A stretch of 64,000 nt of DNA, taken from Marinobacter sp. LA51. GTDB lineage: Bacteria; Pseudomonadota; Gammaproteobacteria; Pseudomonadales; Oleiphilaceae. Each line of letters begins with the position of its first letter. Position 1 is the first letter of the stretch. The notes beneath the pieces are model-generated. The model made no database searches. It saw only the letters and a program-made list of their open reading frames with translations, and was not told the origin of the DNA. The position numbers and the translations under genes are program-made. The stretch spans positions 124,001-188,000 of the forward strand of contig NZ_AP028070.1 in assembly GCF_030297175.1 (NCBI RefSeq). The letters are read 5' to 3'. Positions 34,528 to 44,338 of this stretch are shown one piece after another.

Positions 34528-35289
34528 ATGACGCAGAAAACACTGATTAAGCTTCAGTCACCGGAGCTCACCAGCATCAGTGACCAGCAGATTCGAACCA
34601 GCCTGGCGGCGATCAGCGAGATTCGGGAATGCTACCGGGTGCTGGAAAAAGGCGGCCTGAACATCGTCGGAGAGGTGTTGCGGGGCCAGGGGCCGTTCTA
34701 CGAACTGGATCACTACCCCAAGGACGATGTTTTCGATGCCGCTACGGCATCTCAGTACTACTACCATGCCCACCGCAGCGACCATGACGAGCATGGCCAT
34801 TTCCATCTGTTTTTGCGGAATTCGGCGTTGCCCGGCGAGGCGGAGCCTGTGCTGGGCCCTGTGGGCAAGGATCGGGTCGCGCACCTGGTGGCGATCGCCA
34901 TGGATGCCTGGGGGTTTCCTACCGAGTTGTTTGCGGTCAATCGCTGGGTTACCGATGAAAGCTGGCTCGGGGCTGCATCGGTAATTGCGTCGTTGGATCG
35001 GTTCAATCTTGACCACGCTTACCCGAGTTGGCCAGTCAATCGCTGGCTCACGGCGATGGTGCGTTGCTACCGACCCCAGGTCGAAGCGTTGCTGCGCCAC
35101 CGTGACCAGGTGCTGGCCGAGGACAGCGGGCGATCACTGGCAGACGTTCTGGAAGATCGGCGGCTGGAAGTGACCGGCACCATTCCGGTGGATCTGGATA
35201 GCTGGGCGGCGGCGCTCACCGGGGAGCAACAGCGACGGGCCCTGTCCTGGTTGCCATCGCCTGAACCGGCATTGGCGAACAAGGCTTAA
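34528..35289 (+). CDS. DUF6969-like conserved protein of unknown function
   Basis: The 253-residue cytoplasmic protein has no signal peptide or membrane helix. Visible features are YYYHAHRSDHDEHGHFHLFL (His-rich, possible metal site, residues about 77-96) and WPVNRWLTAMVRCYRPQVE near residue 168. I recall this pattern as the DUF6969 family, but with limited certainty. It follows the Cys-rich cytochrome by 87 bases in the same direction. It overlaps the convergent anti-sigma gene by 4 bases. Confidence 0.7.
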   Translation: MTQKTLIKLQSPELTSISDQQIRTSLAAISEIRECYRVLEKGGLNIVGEVLRGQGPFYELDHYPKDDVFDAATASQYYYHAHRSDHDEHGHFHLFLRNSALPGEAEPVLGPVGKDRVAHLVAIAMDAWGFPTELFAVNRWVTDESWLGAASVIASLDRFNLDHAYPSWPVNRWLTAMVRCYRPQVEALLRHRDQVLAEDSGRSLADVLEDRRLEVTGTIPVDLDSWAAALTGEQQRRALSWLPSPEPALANKA

Positions 35290-35558
35290 CGGTCCGAATC
35301 TGGGTCTGCGTCAGGAGCCTCGGGGCGGTGGCTCAAGGCCTCAGTGACGCAATGGTTGATGCGATCAATCACTGACTGTTCAACGCGCGCGGACGAATGC
35401 CCCCGCAGCAGTTCCGTGCTCGCCCGTAGATTGCCGATGAATGAGCGGCAGTGGCGGCACATCATCAGGTGCATTTGCACGGACAGGCGTCTGCCGGTGC
35501 TCAATTCGCCGTCTATGTAGTCGCTGGCAATCCCCGCCAGCTCGCGGCACATTAGCAT
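35286..35558 (-). CDS. Zinc-finger anti-sigma factor (zf-HC2 type)
   Basis: The 90-residue protein has the zinc-binding anti-sigma motif HLMMCRHC at residues 30-37 (H30, C34, C37) with Cys4 completing a His-Cys3 site. No membrane helix follows, so it is a soluble ZAS-type factor. Such proteins release their sigma factor on oxidation or metal stress. It overlaps the sigma gene by 7 bases, a translational coupling typical for sigma/anti-sigma pairs. The short acidic C-terminal tail has no known domain. Confidence 0.88.
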   Translation of the reverse strand: MLMCRELAGIASDYIDGELSTGRRLSVQMHLMMCRHCRSFIGNLRASTELLRGHSSARVEQSVIDRINHCVTEALSHRPEAPDADPDSDR

Positions 35559-36169
35559 TCGCCGGTCTCCTGAAACGTTTCCACCATCAGAAAGATTTTC
35601 TGACGCGCACGATGAAGCATAACCCGCAGGTTAGATGCACTGACATCGAGAATGTTACAGACGTCATCGGATTTGTGCTGGTGCGCTTCGTACAGGATCA
35701 AAGCCGAACGCTGATTTTCCGGCAGGTGGCCAAGGTGCTTGTCGAGGCAATCGCTCAGGGCGCCGTTCTCCAGCAGAGCGTCGGCGGATTCGTCAAACCG
35801 CAACTTTGGTGGCGTGGCCCAGCGGCCCGAGGCTTTGAACCGGCTGTCCAGCTCTGGTTCCAGGCGTTCTGAAAAGTCGGTAGTGATCTCGCGGTGGCTG
35901 GTCCGCAGCTGGTTTTTGCAGCGATTGGCCACAATCCGGTGGAGCCAGGTTTTCAGGCCCGAGCGGCCCTCGAAACGTCGAATGGCGTCGATCACCGTGA
36001 CCCAGCAGTCCTGCACGATTTCCTCGGCGTTGGCGGGATCAACATAGTAGCGTGCAACCGCGAGCATGCCGGCGGTATAGGTCGAGACGGCCTCGGTAAA
36101 GGCGGCTTGTTCGCCACGCTTCAGGGCTTCAACCAGTCTGCTTTCATCAAGATCCGGGTGCGCGTTCAC
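35552..36169 (-). CDS. ECF RNA polymerase sigma factor
   Basis: The 205-residue sigma factor has region 2 (DPANAEEIVQDCWVTVIDAI, then FEGRSGLKTWLHRIVANRC) and region 4 (LPENQRSALILYEAHQHKSD, then ILDVSASNLRVMLHRARQK). These are the two ECF domains, with an ordinary linker between them. It is paired with the downstream zinc-finger anti-sigma gene. The genes on both sides run away from it. The motif shared by their upstream regions suggests that it controls them. Confidence 0.93.
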   Translation of the reverse strand: MNAHPDLDESRLVEALKRGEQAAFTEAVSTYTAGMLAVARYYVDPANAEEIVQDCWVTVIDAIRRFEGRSGLKTWLHRIVANRCKNQLRTSHREITTDFSERLEPELDSRFKASGRWATPPKLRFDESADALLENGALSDCLDKHLGHLPENQRSALILYEAHQHKSDDVCNILDVSASNLRVMLHRARQKIFLMVETFQETGEC

Positions 36170-36391
36170 GGTCGCTCTCTGCCGATTGGTGGTTGTTCAG
36201 CCATTGGTCCGCGCTGGGCGGCTCAGGTTCCCGATAAATTGGCCTGAACGTGGATTTTGTTCTCAAGCTTAGATCAGGAACCAGATTTTTGAGGGGATTG
36301 TTATTAATTTGTGACCTTTACTGCTTCTGACTCACGTACTCTGTACTTAATGCGAATTATGTCAGTACGGGAACTTTTTTCTCGAGGAACT

Positions 36392-36417
36392 GTAACAACG
36401 GCTCCATTTTAGCGTCG
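36392..36417 (+). promoter_or_regulatory. Candidate ECF sigma promoter before the DedA fusion gene
   Basis: GTAACAA (36392-36398), 14 bases, then CGTCG (36413-36417), matching the site at 32368-32393 in both parts and spacing. It lies 35 bases before the start of the DedA fusion gene. Untested. Confidence 0.45.
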
Positions 36418-36451
36418 ATGACGTAACCAATGTTTAGCAAAGGATGATGTG

Positions 36452-38641
36452 ATGAACGCGAAAAAGTGGCTGACGATTCTGGCCATCGTGGTTGTAGTGG
36501 CGGCCTTCTGGAGCAGCGGAGCCCAGGAATACCTGACCCTCGATGCCCTGAAAGCCCACCAGCAGAGCCTGGATGCCTGGATTGTCGACCATGCCTGGAT
36601 GGCGGTTGGCGGCTACATGGTAATTTACATTGCGGTGACGGCGCTGTCGTTGCCGGGCGCGACCATCATGACCCTCGCTGGTGGTGCGTTCTTTGGCAAT
36701 GTCTATGGCCTGGCGGCGGTGTCTGTCGCCTCCACCATCGGCGCTTCCATCGCCTTCCTGGTGGCTCGCTTCCTGGCCCGCGACACCCTGCGGGAAAAAT
36801 ACGCCAGCACGGTGGCGCGAATGGATCGGGGCATCGAAAAAGACGGCGCTTTCTACCTGGCCACCCTGCGGCTGGTGCCGGCCTTCCCGTTTTTCCTGAT
36901 CAACATCGCCATGGGCCTGACCGCCATGAAACTGCGCACTTACGCGCTGGTCAGTTGGGCCGCCATGCTGCCGGGTACCTTCGTGTATGTGAACGCCGGC
37001 ACTCAACTGGCGCAGATCGAGTCCACCGGTGACATCGTTTCGGCCGACCTGCTGCTGTCCTTTGCCTTGCTGGGCCTGTTTCCGCTGATTGCGAAATTCG
37101 TGGTCGGCTTTATCCGCCGGCGCCGGGTGTATGCCGGCTGGCAGAAACCGGCGTCGTTTGATTACAACCTGCTGGTAATCGGTGGTGGCTCCGCCGGCCT
37201 GGTGTCGGCCTATATTGCGGCCGCGGTGAAGGCCAAGGTGGCTTTGATTGAGCAGCACAAGATGGGCGGTGACTGCCTGAACACCGGCTGTGTACCGTCC
37301 AAGGCGCTGATTCGCAGTGCCAAGGCGGCGGACACCCTGCGCCATGCCAACCGATATGGCCTTGAGGCAGTGCCGGTCAAAGGCTCGTTCAAGGCCATTA
37401 TGGATCGGGTGCAAAACGTCATTGCCAAGGTCGAGCCCCACGATTCGCCGGAGCGTTACCGGAAACTTGGCGTCGACTGCATCTCGGGCCACGCCAGTTT
37501 CGTATCGCCCTGGGAGTTGGAAGTTACCCACAGCGATGGCCATACCGAGCGCCTGACGGCTCGCAGTATTGTTGTTGCCACCGGCGGCAAGCCGGCGATG
37601 CCGCCGATTCCCGGTCTGGCCGAGATGGAGCCGCTGAATTCCGACAACCTCTGGTCCCTGGAAACCCAGCCGGAACGGTTGCTGGTACTGGGTGGAGGGC
37701 CGATCGGTTCGGAGCTGGCCCATGCCTTTGCCCGCCTCGGTAGCCAGGTGATTCAGGTGGAGATGGCGGACCGGTTACTGATGAAAGAGGACAGTGACGT
37801 TTCCGAGTTGATCAAGAGCCAGTTTGAGCAAGATGGCATCGACGTGCGCCTGGGGCATGCGGCCAAGGAGTTCGCCATCGAAGACGGTGAGAAGGTGGTG
37901 TACTGCGAGCATCAGGGCGAACGGGTGCGTATAGCCTTTGACCAGGTACTGGTCGCTGTTGGTCGTGCGGCCAATACCCGGGATCTGGGTCTGGACAAGA
38001 TCGGGGTCGAAACCCTGCCCAACGGCACGGTGCCGGTGGAAGAAGATATGAGCATGCGCTACCCGAATGTGTTTGCCTGTGGCGATGTGGCTGGCCCGTA
38101 TCAGTTCACTCACGCCGCTGCGCATCAGGCCTGGTATGCGGCGGTGAACGGACTGTTTGGCCAGTTCAAGCGGTTCCAGGTGGATTATCGGGTTATGCCC
38201 TGGGTGACGTTCACCTCGCCGGAGGTGGCCCGGGTTGGGCTGAGTGAAACGGAAGCCAAGGAGCAGGGCGTGGCCTACGAGGTGACTCGGTACGGTCTGG
38301 ATGATCTCGATCGCGCCATTGCCGAAAGTGCCGATCATGGCTTTATCAAGGTGCTGACGCAGCCGGGCAAGGACAAGATCCTGGGCGCGGTGGTCGTCGG
38401 GACTCACGCCGGTGAAATTCTGGCGGAATTTACCCTGGCCATGAAGCATGGTCTGGGGCTGAACAAGATTCTGGGCACCATTCATCCCTATCCCACCTGG
38501 AACGAGTCGGCCAAGTTTGCCGCCGGGGAATGGAAACGGGCCCACGCGCCTCAGGGCGTGTTGAATCTGCTGGAAAAACTGCACGGCTGGCGCCGTGGCA
38601 AAGACACCAAAGAATCTCGGAGCGTATATGCCCCTGACTGA
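36452..38641 (+). CDS. DedA/VTT domain fused to a pyridine nucleotide-disulfide oxidoreductase
   Basis: The 729-residue protein joins two families. Residues about 1-215 are a VTT (DedA/TVP38) membrane module with several helices, including ALSLPGATIMTLAGGAFFGN. Residues about 235-710 are a flavoprotein of the mercuric reductase/lipoamide dehydrogenase group: FAD motif VIGGGSAGLVSA, redox pair in GGDCLNTGCVPSK near residues 274-279, NAD motif LVLGGGPIGSELA, and HPYPTWNE at the dimer end. It probably reduces a disulfide or small thiol substrate at the membrane. It overlaps the radical SAM gene by 14 bases. A possible ECF promoter lies upstream. Confidence 0.9.
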   Translation: MNAKKWLTILAIVVVVAAFWSSGAQEYLTLDALKAHQQSLDAWIVDHAWMAVGGYMVIYIAVTALSLPGATIMTLAGGAFFGNVYGLAAVSVASTIGASIAFLVARFLARDTLREKYASTVARMDRGIEKDGAFYLATLRLVPAFPFFLINIAMGLTAMKLRTYALVSWAAMLPGTFVYVNAGTQLAQIESTGDIVSADLLLSFALLGLFPLIAKFVVGFIRRRRVYAGWQKPASFDYNLLVIGGGSAGLVSAYIAAAVKAKVALIEQHKMGGDCLNTGCVPSKALIRSAKAADTLRHANRYGLEAVPVKGSFKAIMDRVQNVIAKVEPHDSPERYRKLGVDCISGHASFVSPWELEVTHSDGHTERLTARSIVVATGGKPAMPPIPGLAEMEPLNSDNLWSLETQPERLLVLGGGPIGSELAHAFARLGSQVIQVEMADRLLMKEDSDVSELIKSQFEQDGIDVRLGHAAKEFAIEDGEKVVYCEHQGERVRIAFDQVLVAVGRAANTRDLGLDKIGVETLPNGTVPVEEDMSMRYPNVFACGDVAGPYQFTHAAAHQAWYAAVNGLFGQFKRFQVDYRVMPWVTFTSPEVARVGLSETEAKEQGVAYEVTRYGLDDLDRAIAESADHGFIKVLTQPGKDKILGAVVVGTHAGEILAEFTLAMKHGLGLNKILGTIHPYPTWNESAKFAAGEWKRAHAPQGVLNLLEKLHGWRRGKDTKESRSVYAPD

Positions 38642-39596
38642 AACACGGCCGGCTCGGAAGCGCATTCCGGCGGTTGAAGTGCTTGAACCCCGAGCGCGGG
38701 ACAGCTGGACCCACACCCGCAACGGCGATCCGCGTGGCTACATTGACGCCGATCGCCTGAAGGAGCTGTGGATCCACACCGGCACCGCCTGCAATCTGGC
38801 GTGTCCGTTCTGCCTCGAGGGCTCACACCCGGGCGATGGCCGTATTCCGGGCATGAAGCTTAGCGATGTGGAGCCGTTTATCCACGAAGCCCTGGAGATG
38901 GGTGTGGAGCAGTTTTCGTTCACCGGCGGCGAGCCGTTCGTGATCCGGGATTTCGTCAATATTCTCGATTACGCCAGCCAGCACCGGCCCTGTTTCGTGC
39001 TGACCAACGCCACCGAGCCATTGCTCAAGCGCAAGCACCAGGTGCTGCCGCTGCTGGATAATCCCTACCCGATCCATTTTCGGGTCAGTCTCGATTTCCC
39101 CAGCCGGGCACGCCACGACAAGGATCGGGGTGATGGCAGTTTTGATCAGGCGCTGGAGGGAATCCATTGGCTGCTGGAACAGGGCTTCAAGGTTTCCATC
39201 GCTCGTCAGACCGATCCGGATGAGATTCCGGCGGAAGTGGAGGCGGAGTTCCGCGCCATCTTCCGGGAGTGGAACATTGCCGAAAACCTGGCCTTTACCG
39301 CGTTTCCGGATCTCGGAACGCCAGGATCCGAGGACGGCAGTCCGGAAATTACCGAGACCTGCATGGAGAAGTTCCCGACCAAAGACAGCCGGGGCCACTT
39401 CATGTGCACCTATACCCGGATGCTGGTGAAGAAGGGCGATCAGGTTCGGGTATTTGCCTGCACGCTGGTGGATGACGATCCGCAGTACGATTTGGGCGGT
39501 ACGCTGGCCGAGAGTATGGATGAGCGGGTTATGTTGCGGCATCACCGGTGCTTTTCCTGTTACCGGTTTGGGGCGAGTTGTTCGGCGCCTGGCTGA
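38628..39596 (+). CDS. Radical SAM protein with extra C-terminal cysteines
   Basis: The 322-residue enzyme has the radical SAM cluster motif CNLACPFC (C55, C59, C62) and the SAM-binding FTGGEPF near residue 98. Further cysteines near the C-terminus (MCTYTR, VFACTL, CFSCYRFGASC) look like SPASM-type ligands for an auxiliary cluster. The product is unknown; sequence resemblance to peptide- or cofactor-modifying enzymes is loose. The start at 38628 overlaps the end of the flavoprotein gene by 14 bases and follows CGGAG, so the pair is translationally coupled. Confidence 0.85.
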   Translation: MPLTETRPARKRIPAVEVLEPRARDSWTHTRNGDPRGYIDADRLKELWIHTGTACNLACPFCLEGSHPGDGRIPGMKLSDVEPFIHEALEMGVEQFSFTGGEPFVIRDFVNILDYASQHRPCFVLTNATEPLLKRKHQVLPLLDNPYPIHFRVSLDFPSRARHDKDRGDGSFDQALEGIHWLLEQGFKVSIARQTDPDEIPAEVEAEFRAIFREWNIAENLAFTAFPDLGTPGSEDGSPEITETCMEKFPTKDSRGHFMCTYTRMLVKKGDQVRVFACTLVDDDPQYDLGGTLAESMDERVMLRHHRCFSCYRFGASCSAPG

Positions 39597-39625
39597 TAAT
39601 CGTAGCCTGCTAGTTGGGTATTGGC

Positions 39626-39718
39626 GGCCTGTGGGGCGGGAACTTTTCTCCTTGGGAAAAGAACTCGCTTTGCTCAGACACCTTTTCCTGGCGGAGAAAA
39701 GTTCCCGCCCCACAGACC
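39626..39718. repeat. Palindromic repeat, copy 1
   Basis: A 26-base arm (39626-39651) is complementary to 39693-39718 with one mismatch over 26. The inner segment carries GGGAAAAG, AACTCGCTTTGCTCAGACA and CTTTTCC. The AACTCGCTTYGCTCAGACA core occurs again, inverted, at 60550-60656 between nirB and nirD, with different outer arms. It lies between the radical SAM gene and the symporter gene and could act as a terminator or RNA-stability element. Confidence 0.85.
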
Positions 39719-39765
39719 GCGCTGACCTTGGTGCGGTCTTCTAAATACAAGAGTGGAAGTGAGAG

Positions 39766-41169
39766 ATGACAACTTTTGAAGGCGCCCTGTTCTGGGGCTT
39801 TTTGGTGGTGTACGGCGTTGTGATGTACGTGCTGTCGCCCAAGAGCAAGAACGCCAATTCGTTTTACAAGGGCGCCGATGATCAGGGCAATCCGGTTGGT
39901 CAGTGGTCACTGACCGCCAGTATCTTCATCAGTTGGATTTTCGCCAAGTCGGTGACCAATGCCGCTAACCTGGGTGCTGCCTACGGGGTGACCGGCGGCC
40001 TGGCTTACGCCAGTTACTGGCTGTCGATTCCGGTGGCCGGCTACATCATCTACCTGATCCGGACCCAGACCGGGGCCCGTTCGCTTCAGGACTTCCTGAC
40101 TTCGCGCTTTGGGCGGCTGGCGTCACTGGCGTTCGCCGCGGCGATTCTGATCCGGTTGTACAACGAGGTCTGGAGTAACACCGCCGTCGTGGGCGGTTAC
40201 TTTGGCCTGCCGGGGCAATGGGAGTACTACGTCTCGGCCATGCTGTTCACTATCTTCACCCTGGCCTACAGCCTGAAAGGCGGGCTGCGGTCGTCGATCT
40301 TCACCGATGTGATTCAGGCGGTGGTGTTCGTGTTCTTTGTCGGGGCCGTGCTGTTCCTGATCATTCCTGCCAACGACACCAGTGCCCTGCTTAATAACGG
40401 CGAGTTCCGGCTGGATGCCGGTTTTGACCTGTTGCTGGTCGCGCTGTTGCAGATGTTCAGCTACCCGTTCCACGATCCGGTCCTGACCGACCGGGGTTTC
40501 GTGAACAAGGAAAAGACGATGCTGAAGAGTTTTGTGGTGGCGGGTCTGCTCGGCTTTGTTGCGGTCTTTATCTTTAGTCTGGTGGGCGTGCACGCCCGTC
40601 TGAACGGCATTGACGCCATGGGCAATGCCCCGGCCGCAGTGGGTCAGTCGCTGGGTCTGGCGGCGCTGTTCTTCATGAGCGTGGTGATGATGACCTCAGC
40701 GGGCTCGACGCTGGATTCCACCTTTACCTCGTTGGCCAAATCGTTGGCGGTGGATCTGCCGCGGCTGGCGCGTCGGGCCAAGGACCGGCTGCCCAGTATC
40801 CGGGTTGGCGCGGTGGTGATGGTAATATTTGCCTTTGCCGGTAACCTGCCGATGTTCGCCGGCACCGATATCCTCAAGGCCACCACCATCTCCGGCACCA
40901 TGGTGATGGGGCTGGGTCCGGTGTTCCTGTTCTACGGCTTTACCCAGTGGTCGCCGTGGAGTTTCCACCTCAGTTTCTGGACCGGGCTGACGCTTGGCGT
41001 GTTGCTGGCGGTGGGGCTGATTCCGGCCAGCTGGGCCATTGGCGAGGGCAAGTACGCCATGTTGCTGGGTGTGAACGCCTACGGCTTCCTGATCTGCTCT
41101 GGTGGCTTCTTCCTGCCCCTGTTGCTGCGTCGCCTGGCCGGTCGCTCGCTCGCAGCTGGCGAGGCCTGA
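39766..41169 (+). CDS. Sodium:solute symporter (SSS family)
   Basis: The 467-residue protein has about 12-13 membrane helices. A predicted Na+-site helix shows SASIFISWIFAKS-like residues near position 50 (LTASIFISWIFAKSVTNAAN), and further on is a stretch with SAGSTLDSTFTSLAKSLAVD. The fold matches the SSS family, which imports sugars, amino acids, vitamins or urea with Na+. Substrate cannot be assigned. The next gene, 9 bases away, is a metallophosphoesterase, and the preceding radical SAM gene is separated only by the palindromic repeat. Confidence 0.87.
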   Translation: MTTFEGALFWGFLVVYGVVMYVLSPKSKNANSFYKGADDQGNPVGQWSLTASIFISWIFAKSVTNAANLGAAYGVTGGLAYASYWLSIPVAGYIIYLIRTQTGARSLQDFLTSRFGRLASLAFAAAILIRLYNEVWSNTAVVGGYFGLPGQWEYYVSAMLFTIFTLAYSLKGGLRSSIFTDVIQAVVFVFFVGAVLFLIIPANDTSALLNNGEFRLDAGFDLLLVALLQMFSYPFHDPVLTDRGFVNKEKTMLKSFVVAGLLGFVAVFIFSLVGVHARLNGIDAMGNAPAAVGQSLGLAALFFMSVVMMTSAGSTLDSTFTSLAKSLAVDLPRLARRAKDRLPSIRVGAVVMVIFAFAGNLPMFAGTDILKATTISGTMVMGLGPVFLFYGFTQWSPWSFHLSFWTGLTLGVLLAVGLIPASWAIGEGKYAMLLGVNAYGFLICSGGFFLPLLLRRLAGRSLAAGEA

Positions 41170-41178
41170 GGCCGCGTT

Positions 41179-42129
41179 ATGACCGAAGGTCGAAGTTGTC
41201 CACTGGCATACCGGTACCGGGCCGACCAATTGTGTGCCGAGCCAATACCCGTCTCGGAAGACGTGATCTACGTTATTGGCGGTCTGTACGGCAACCCCCA
41301 AGCCCTGACGGAGATCGAACGCATGGCCCGGGCCGAGGAGCAGGCCGGGCGCCGGGTGCGGCTGGTATTCAACGGCGATTTCAACTGGTTCAACGCTAGT
41401 GACGAGCTGTTTCAGGACATTAACCGTCGGGTGCTCCGGCACACTGTCAGCTTGGGTAATGTCGAGTTCGAGCTGGCCAATCCCAGCGACGAGGCCGGGT
41501 GTGGTTGTGCCTACCCGGACTTTGTTGACCAGGGCGTGGTAGAGCGGTCGAACCGCATCATGACCCGACTTCAGGGTATAGCCGCCCACCACCCGGAACT
41601 TCAGGATCAGTTGGCGCGCCAGCCCCGCTATCTGTGCCTGATGTTTGGAGGCCTAAAGATTCTGGTTGTGCATGGTGACCCGGACTCCCTGGCTGGTTGG
41701 GGTCTGGCCCATGAGGCCTTCAGTGCCGGCAACGATTCTGCCGTGCAGGCCTGGTTTCAGGCCACGGATGCCGATGTCATTGCCTCCACCCATACCTGCC
41801 TGCCGGTGCTGTGGTCGGGACGGGTTGGGGAGCGGACGCGGACGGTGGTCAATAACGGGTCGGCCGGCATGGGTAATCTGTACGCCGATGCCCGCGGCCT
41901 GATTACCCGCATCAGCACCGAAGCCCCTGTAGGTGGCGCTGTTGTCGGCCATGATCAGGGCAGCGTCCGGATTTCCCTGGTGCCCGTGGCCTTCGATCTC
42001 GAGGCCTGGCTGCCGCAGTTTGATGGCTTATGGCCGGCCGGTTCAGATGCGGCTCTCTCCTATCGATCCCGCATCGTTCAGGGCGCGTCCCTGGCACCGG
42101 AGCAGGCGGTTTTTGGTTCGGTCTTCTAA
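41179..42129 (+). CDS. Metallophosphoesterase-like protein
   Basis: The 316-residue protein has degenerate calcineurin-like phosphoesterase motifs: GGLYGNPQAL (usually GDxHG), FNGDFNWF, VHGDPDSL and STHTCLPV. The first acidic metal ligand seems replaced, so metal content or catalysis may differ from the family norm. It has no signal peptide and is probably cytoplasmic. Placed directly after a sodium:solute symporter, it may act on the imported compound. The function is otherwise unknown. Confidence 0.75.
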   Translation: MTEGRSCPLAYRYRADQLCAEPIPVSEDVIYVIGGLYGNPQALTEIERMARAEEQAGRRVRLVFNGDFNWFNASDELFQDINRRVLRHTVSLGNVEFELANPSDEAGCGCAYPDFVDQGVVERSNRIMTRLQGIAAHHPELQDQLARQPRYLCLMFGGLKILVVHGDPDSLAGWGLAHEAFSAGNDSAVQAWFQATDADVIASTHTCLPVLWSGRVGERTRTVVNNGSAGMGNLYADARGLITRISTEAPVGGAVVGHDQGSVRISLVPVAFDLEAWLPQFDGLWPAGSDAALSYRSRIVQGASLAPEQAVFGSVF

Positions 42130-42216
42130 CCAATTTGTCACTGGCGAAAGCGACAAACCGGGCTATTCTGAATAGATGAATTCGGGGGCCGCAGGTGGGT
42201 GCAGCGAATCGCTGAC

Positions 42217-42244
42217 TTGATATATATTTTGTGGTCTATATAAT
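42217..42244 (+). promoter_or_regulatory. Sigma-70 promoter before ectA
   Basis: TTGATA (42217-42222), 16 bases, TATAAT (42239-42244): near consensus. It lies 35 bases before the ectA ATG in an AT-rich patch. Osmotically induced ect promoters of this form are known in halophiles. Confidence 0.65.
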
Positions 42245-42279
42245 TCTGCACTAACTTTTTAAGACAAAAAGATCACGCT

Positions 42280-42795
42280 ATGACATCTGAAGGCTCGAAT
42301 ACCACCGCCATCACCCTCCGTACACCGGTTAAGGATGATGGCTTCCGTTTGCACCAGTTGGTGGCTGAATGCCCGCCTCTGGACCCCAATTCTATTTACT
42401 GCAACCTCTTGCAGTGCAGCCACTTTGCCGAAACCGGCGTGGCCGCGGAGAAGGAAGGCGATCTGGTCGGCTTTATCTCCGGATACATCCCTCCCCAACA
42501 GCCCGAGACCGTGTTTGTCTGGCAGGTGGCCGTTCACGAGAAAGGTCGTGGTCAAGGCCTGGCCAAGCGGATGCTGAAAGAAATCGTTGGCCGTGATGCG
42601 TGCAAAGCTGTGACGCACATGGAGACGACGATCACCGCTGACAACGAGGCTTCCTGGGCGCTGTTCCGCTCATTCGCCCGTGATCTGGGAGCTGAGCTCA
42701 CCTATCACGAGCACTTCGAGAAAGAGACCCACTTTGGTGGGCAGCACGATTCTGAGTTCCTGCTGCGCATCGGGCCCTTCACGAAGCCTGTCTGA
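42280..42795 (+). CDS. ectA: L-2,4-diaminobutyrate acetyltransferase
   Basis: The 171-residue GNAT-family enzyme makes N-gamma-acetyl-2,4-diaminobutyrate, the ectoine precursor. The acetyl-CoA region VHEKGRGQGLAKRML near residue 88 and AVHEK before it match EctA. The conserved EctA features TPVKDDGFRLHQLV and DPNSIYCNLLQCSHF are intact. It heads the cluster ectA-ectB-ask. The ribosome site is weak, and the promoter above is near consensus. Confidence 0.95.
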   Translation: MTSEGSNTTAITLRTPVKDDGFRLHQLVAECPPLDPNSIYCNLLQCSHFAETGVAAEKEGDLVGFISGYIPPQQPETVFVWQVAVHEKGRGQGLAKRMLKEIVGRDACKAVTHMETTITADNEASWALFRSFARDLGAELTYHEHFEKETHFGGQHDSEFLLRIGPFTKPV

Positions 42796-42806
42796 GAGCC
42801 CCGGTC

Positions 42807-42833
42807 CACCACGCCGGCCCATGTCCGGTGGTG
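42807..42833 (+). other. Hairpin between ectA and ectB
   Basis: CCACCACGCCGG and CCGGTGGTG can pair with one bulge. It sits just after the ectA stop in a 213-base gap that is longer than usual for ectA-ectB. No T run follows, so attenuation or RNA processing is possible. No second promoter was recognised. Confidence 0.4.
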
Positions 42834-42996
42834 AACGACTGTGAGACTGTGTTTGGACAAGCTGGCAGACCGCTGAGGTAGGTCTGCCATTCAGCTTTAA
42901 CCAACGCACGGCGGGCTTTATTGCGATCGGCACTTCACTGTTTGACGCACTGCTAGATTGGCCCCCCGCGCATTTACCTCGAACCTTACATGCTAA

Positions 42997-44277
<1,281 letters not shown>

Positions 44278-44338
44278 GACGCTCCGCCTCCCCGGCCAGC
44301 CCAGATCTTTCAAACTGCAGGATAGCGAAGGCAAACCT

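Noticed and set aside
36434..37723. A 429-residue antisense frame under the DedA fusion gene
   Set aside because: Low-complexity His, Gln and Gly-rich translation typical of the reverse frame of a GC-rich gene; the forward gene has clear domains.
38823..39713. A 296-residue frame antisense to the radical SAM gene
   Set aside because: It runs into the palindromic repeat and is a reverse-frame shadow of a domain-rich gene.
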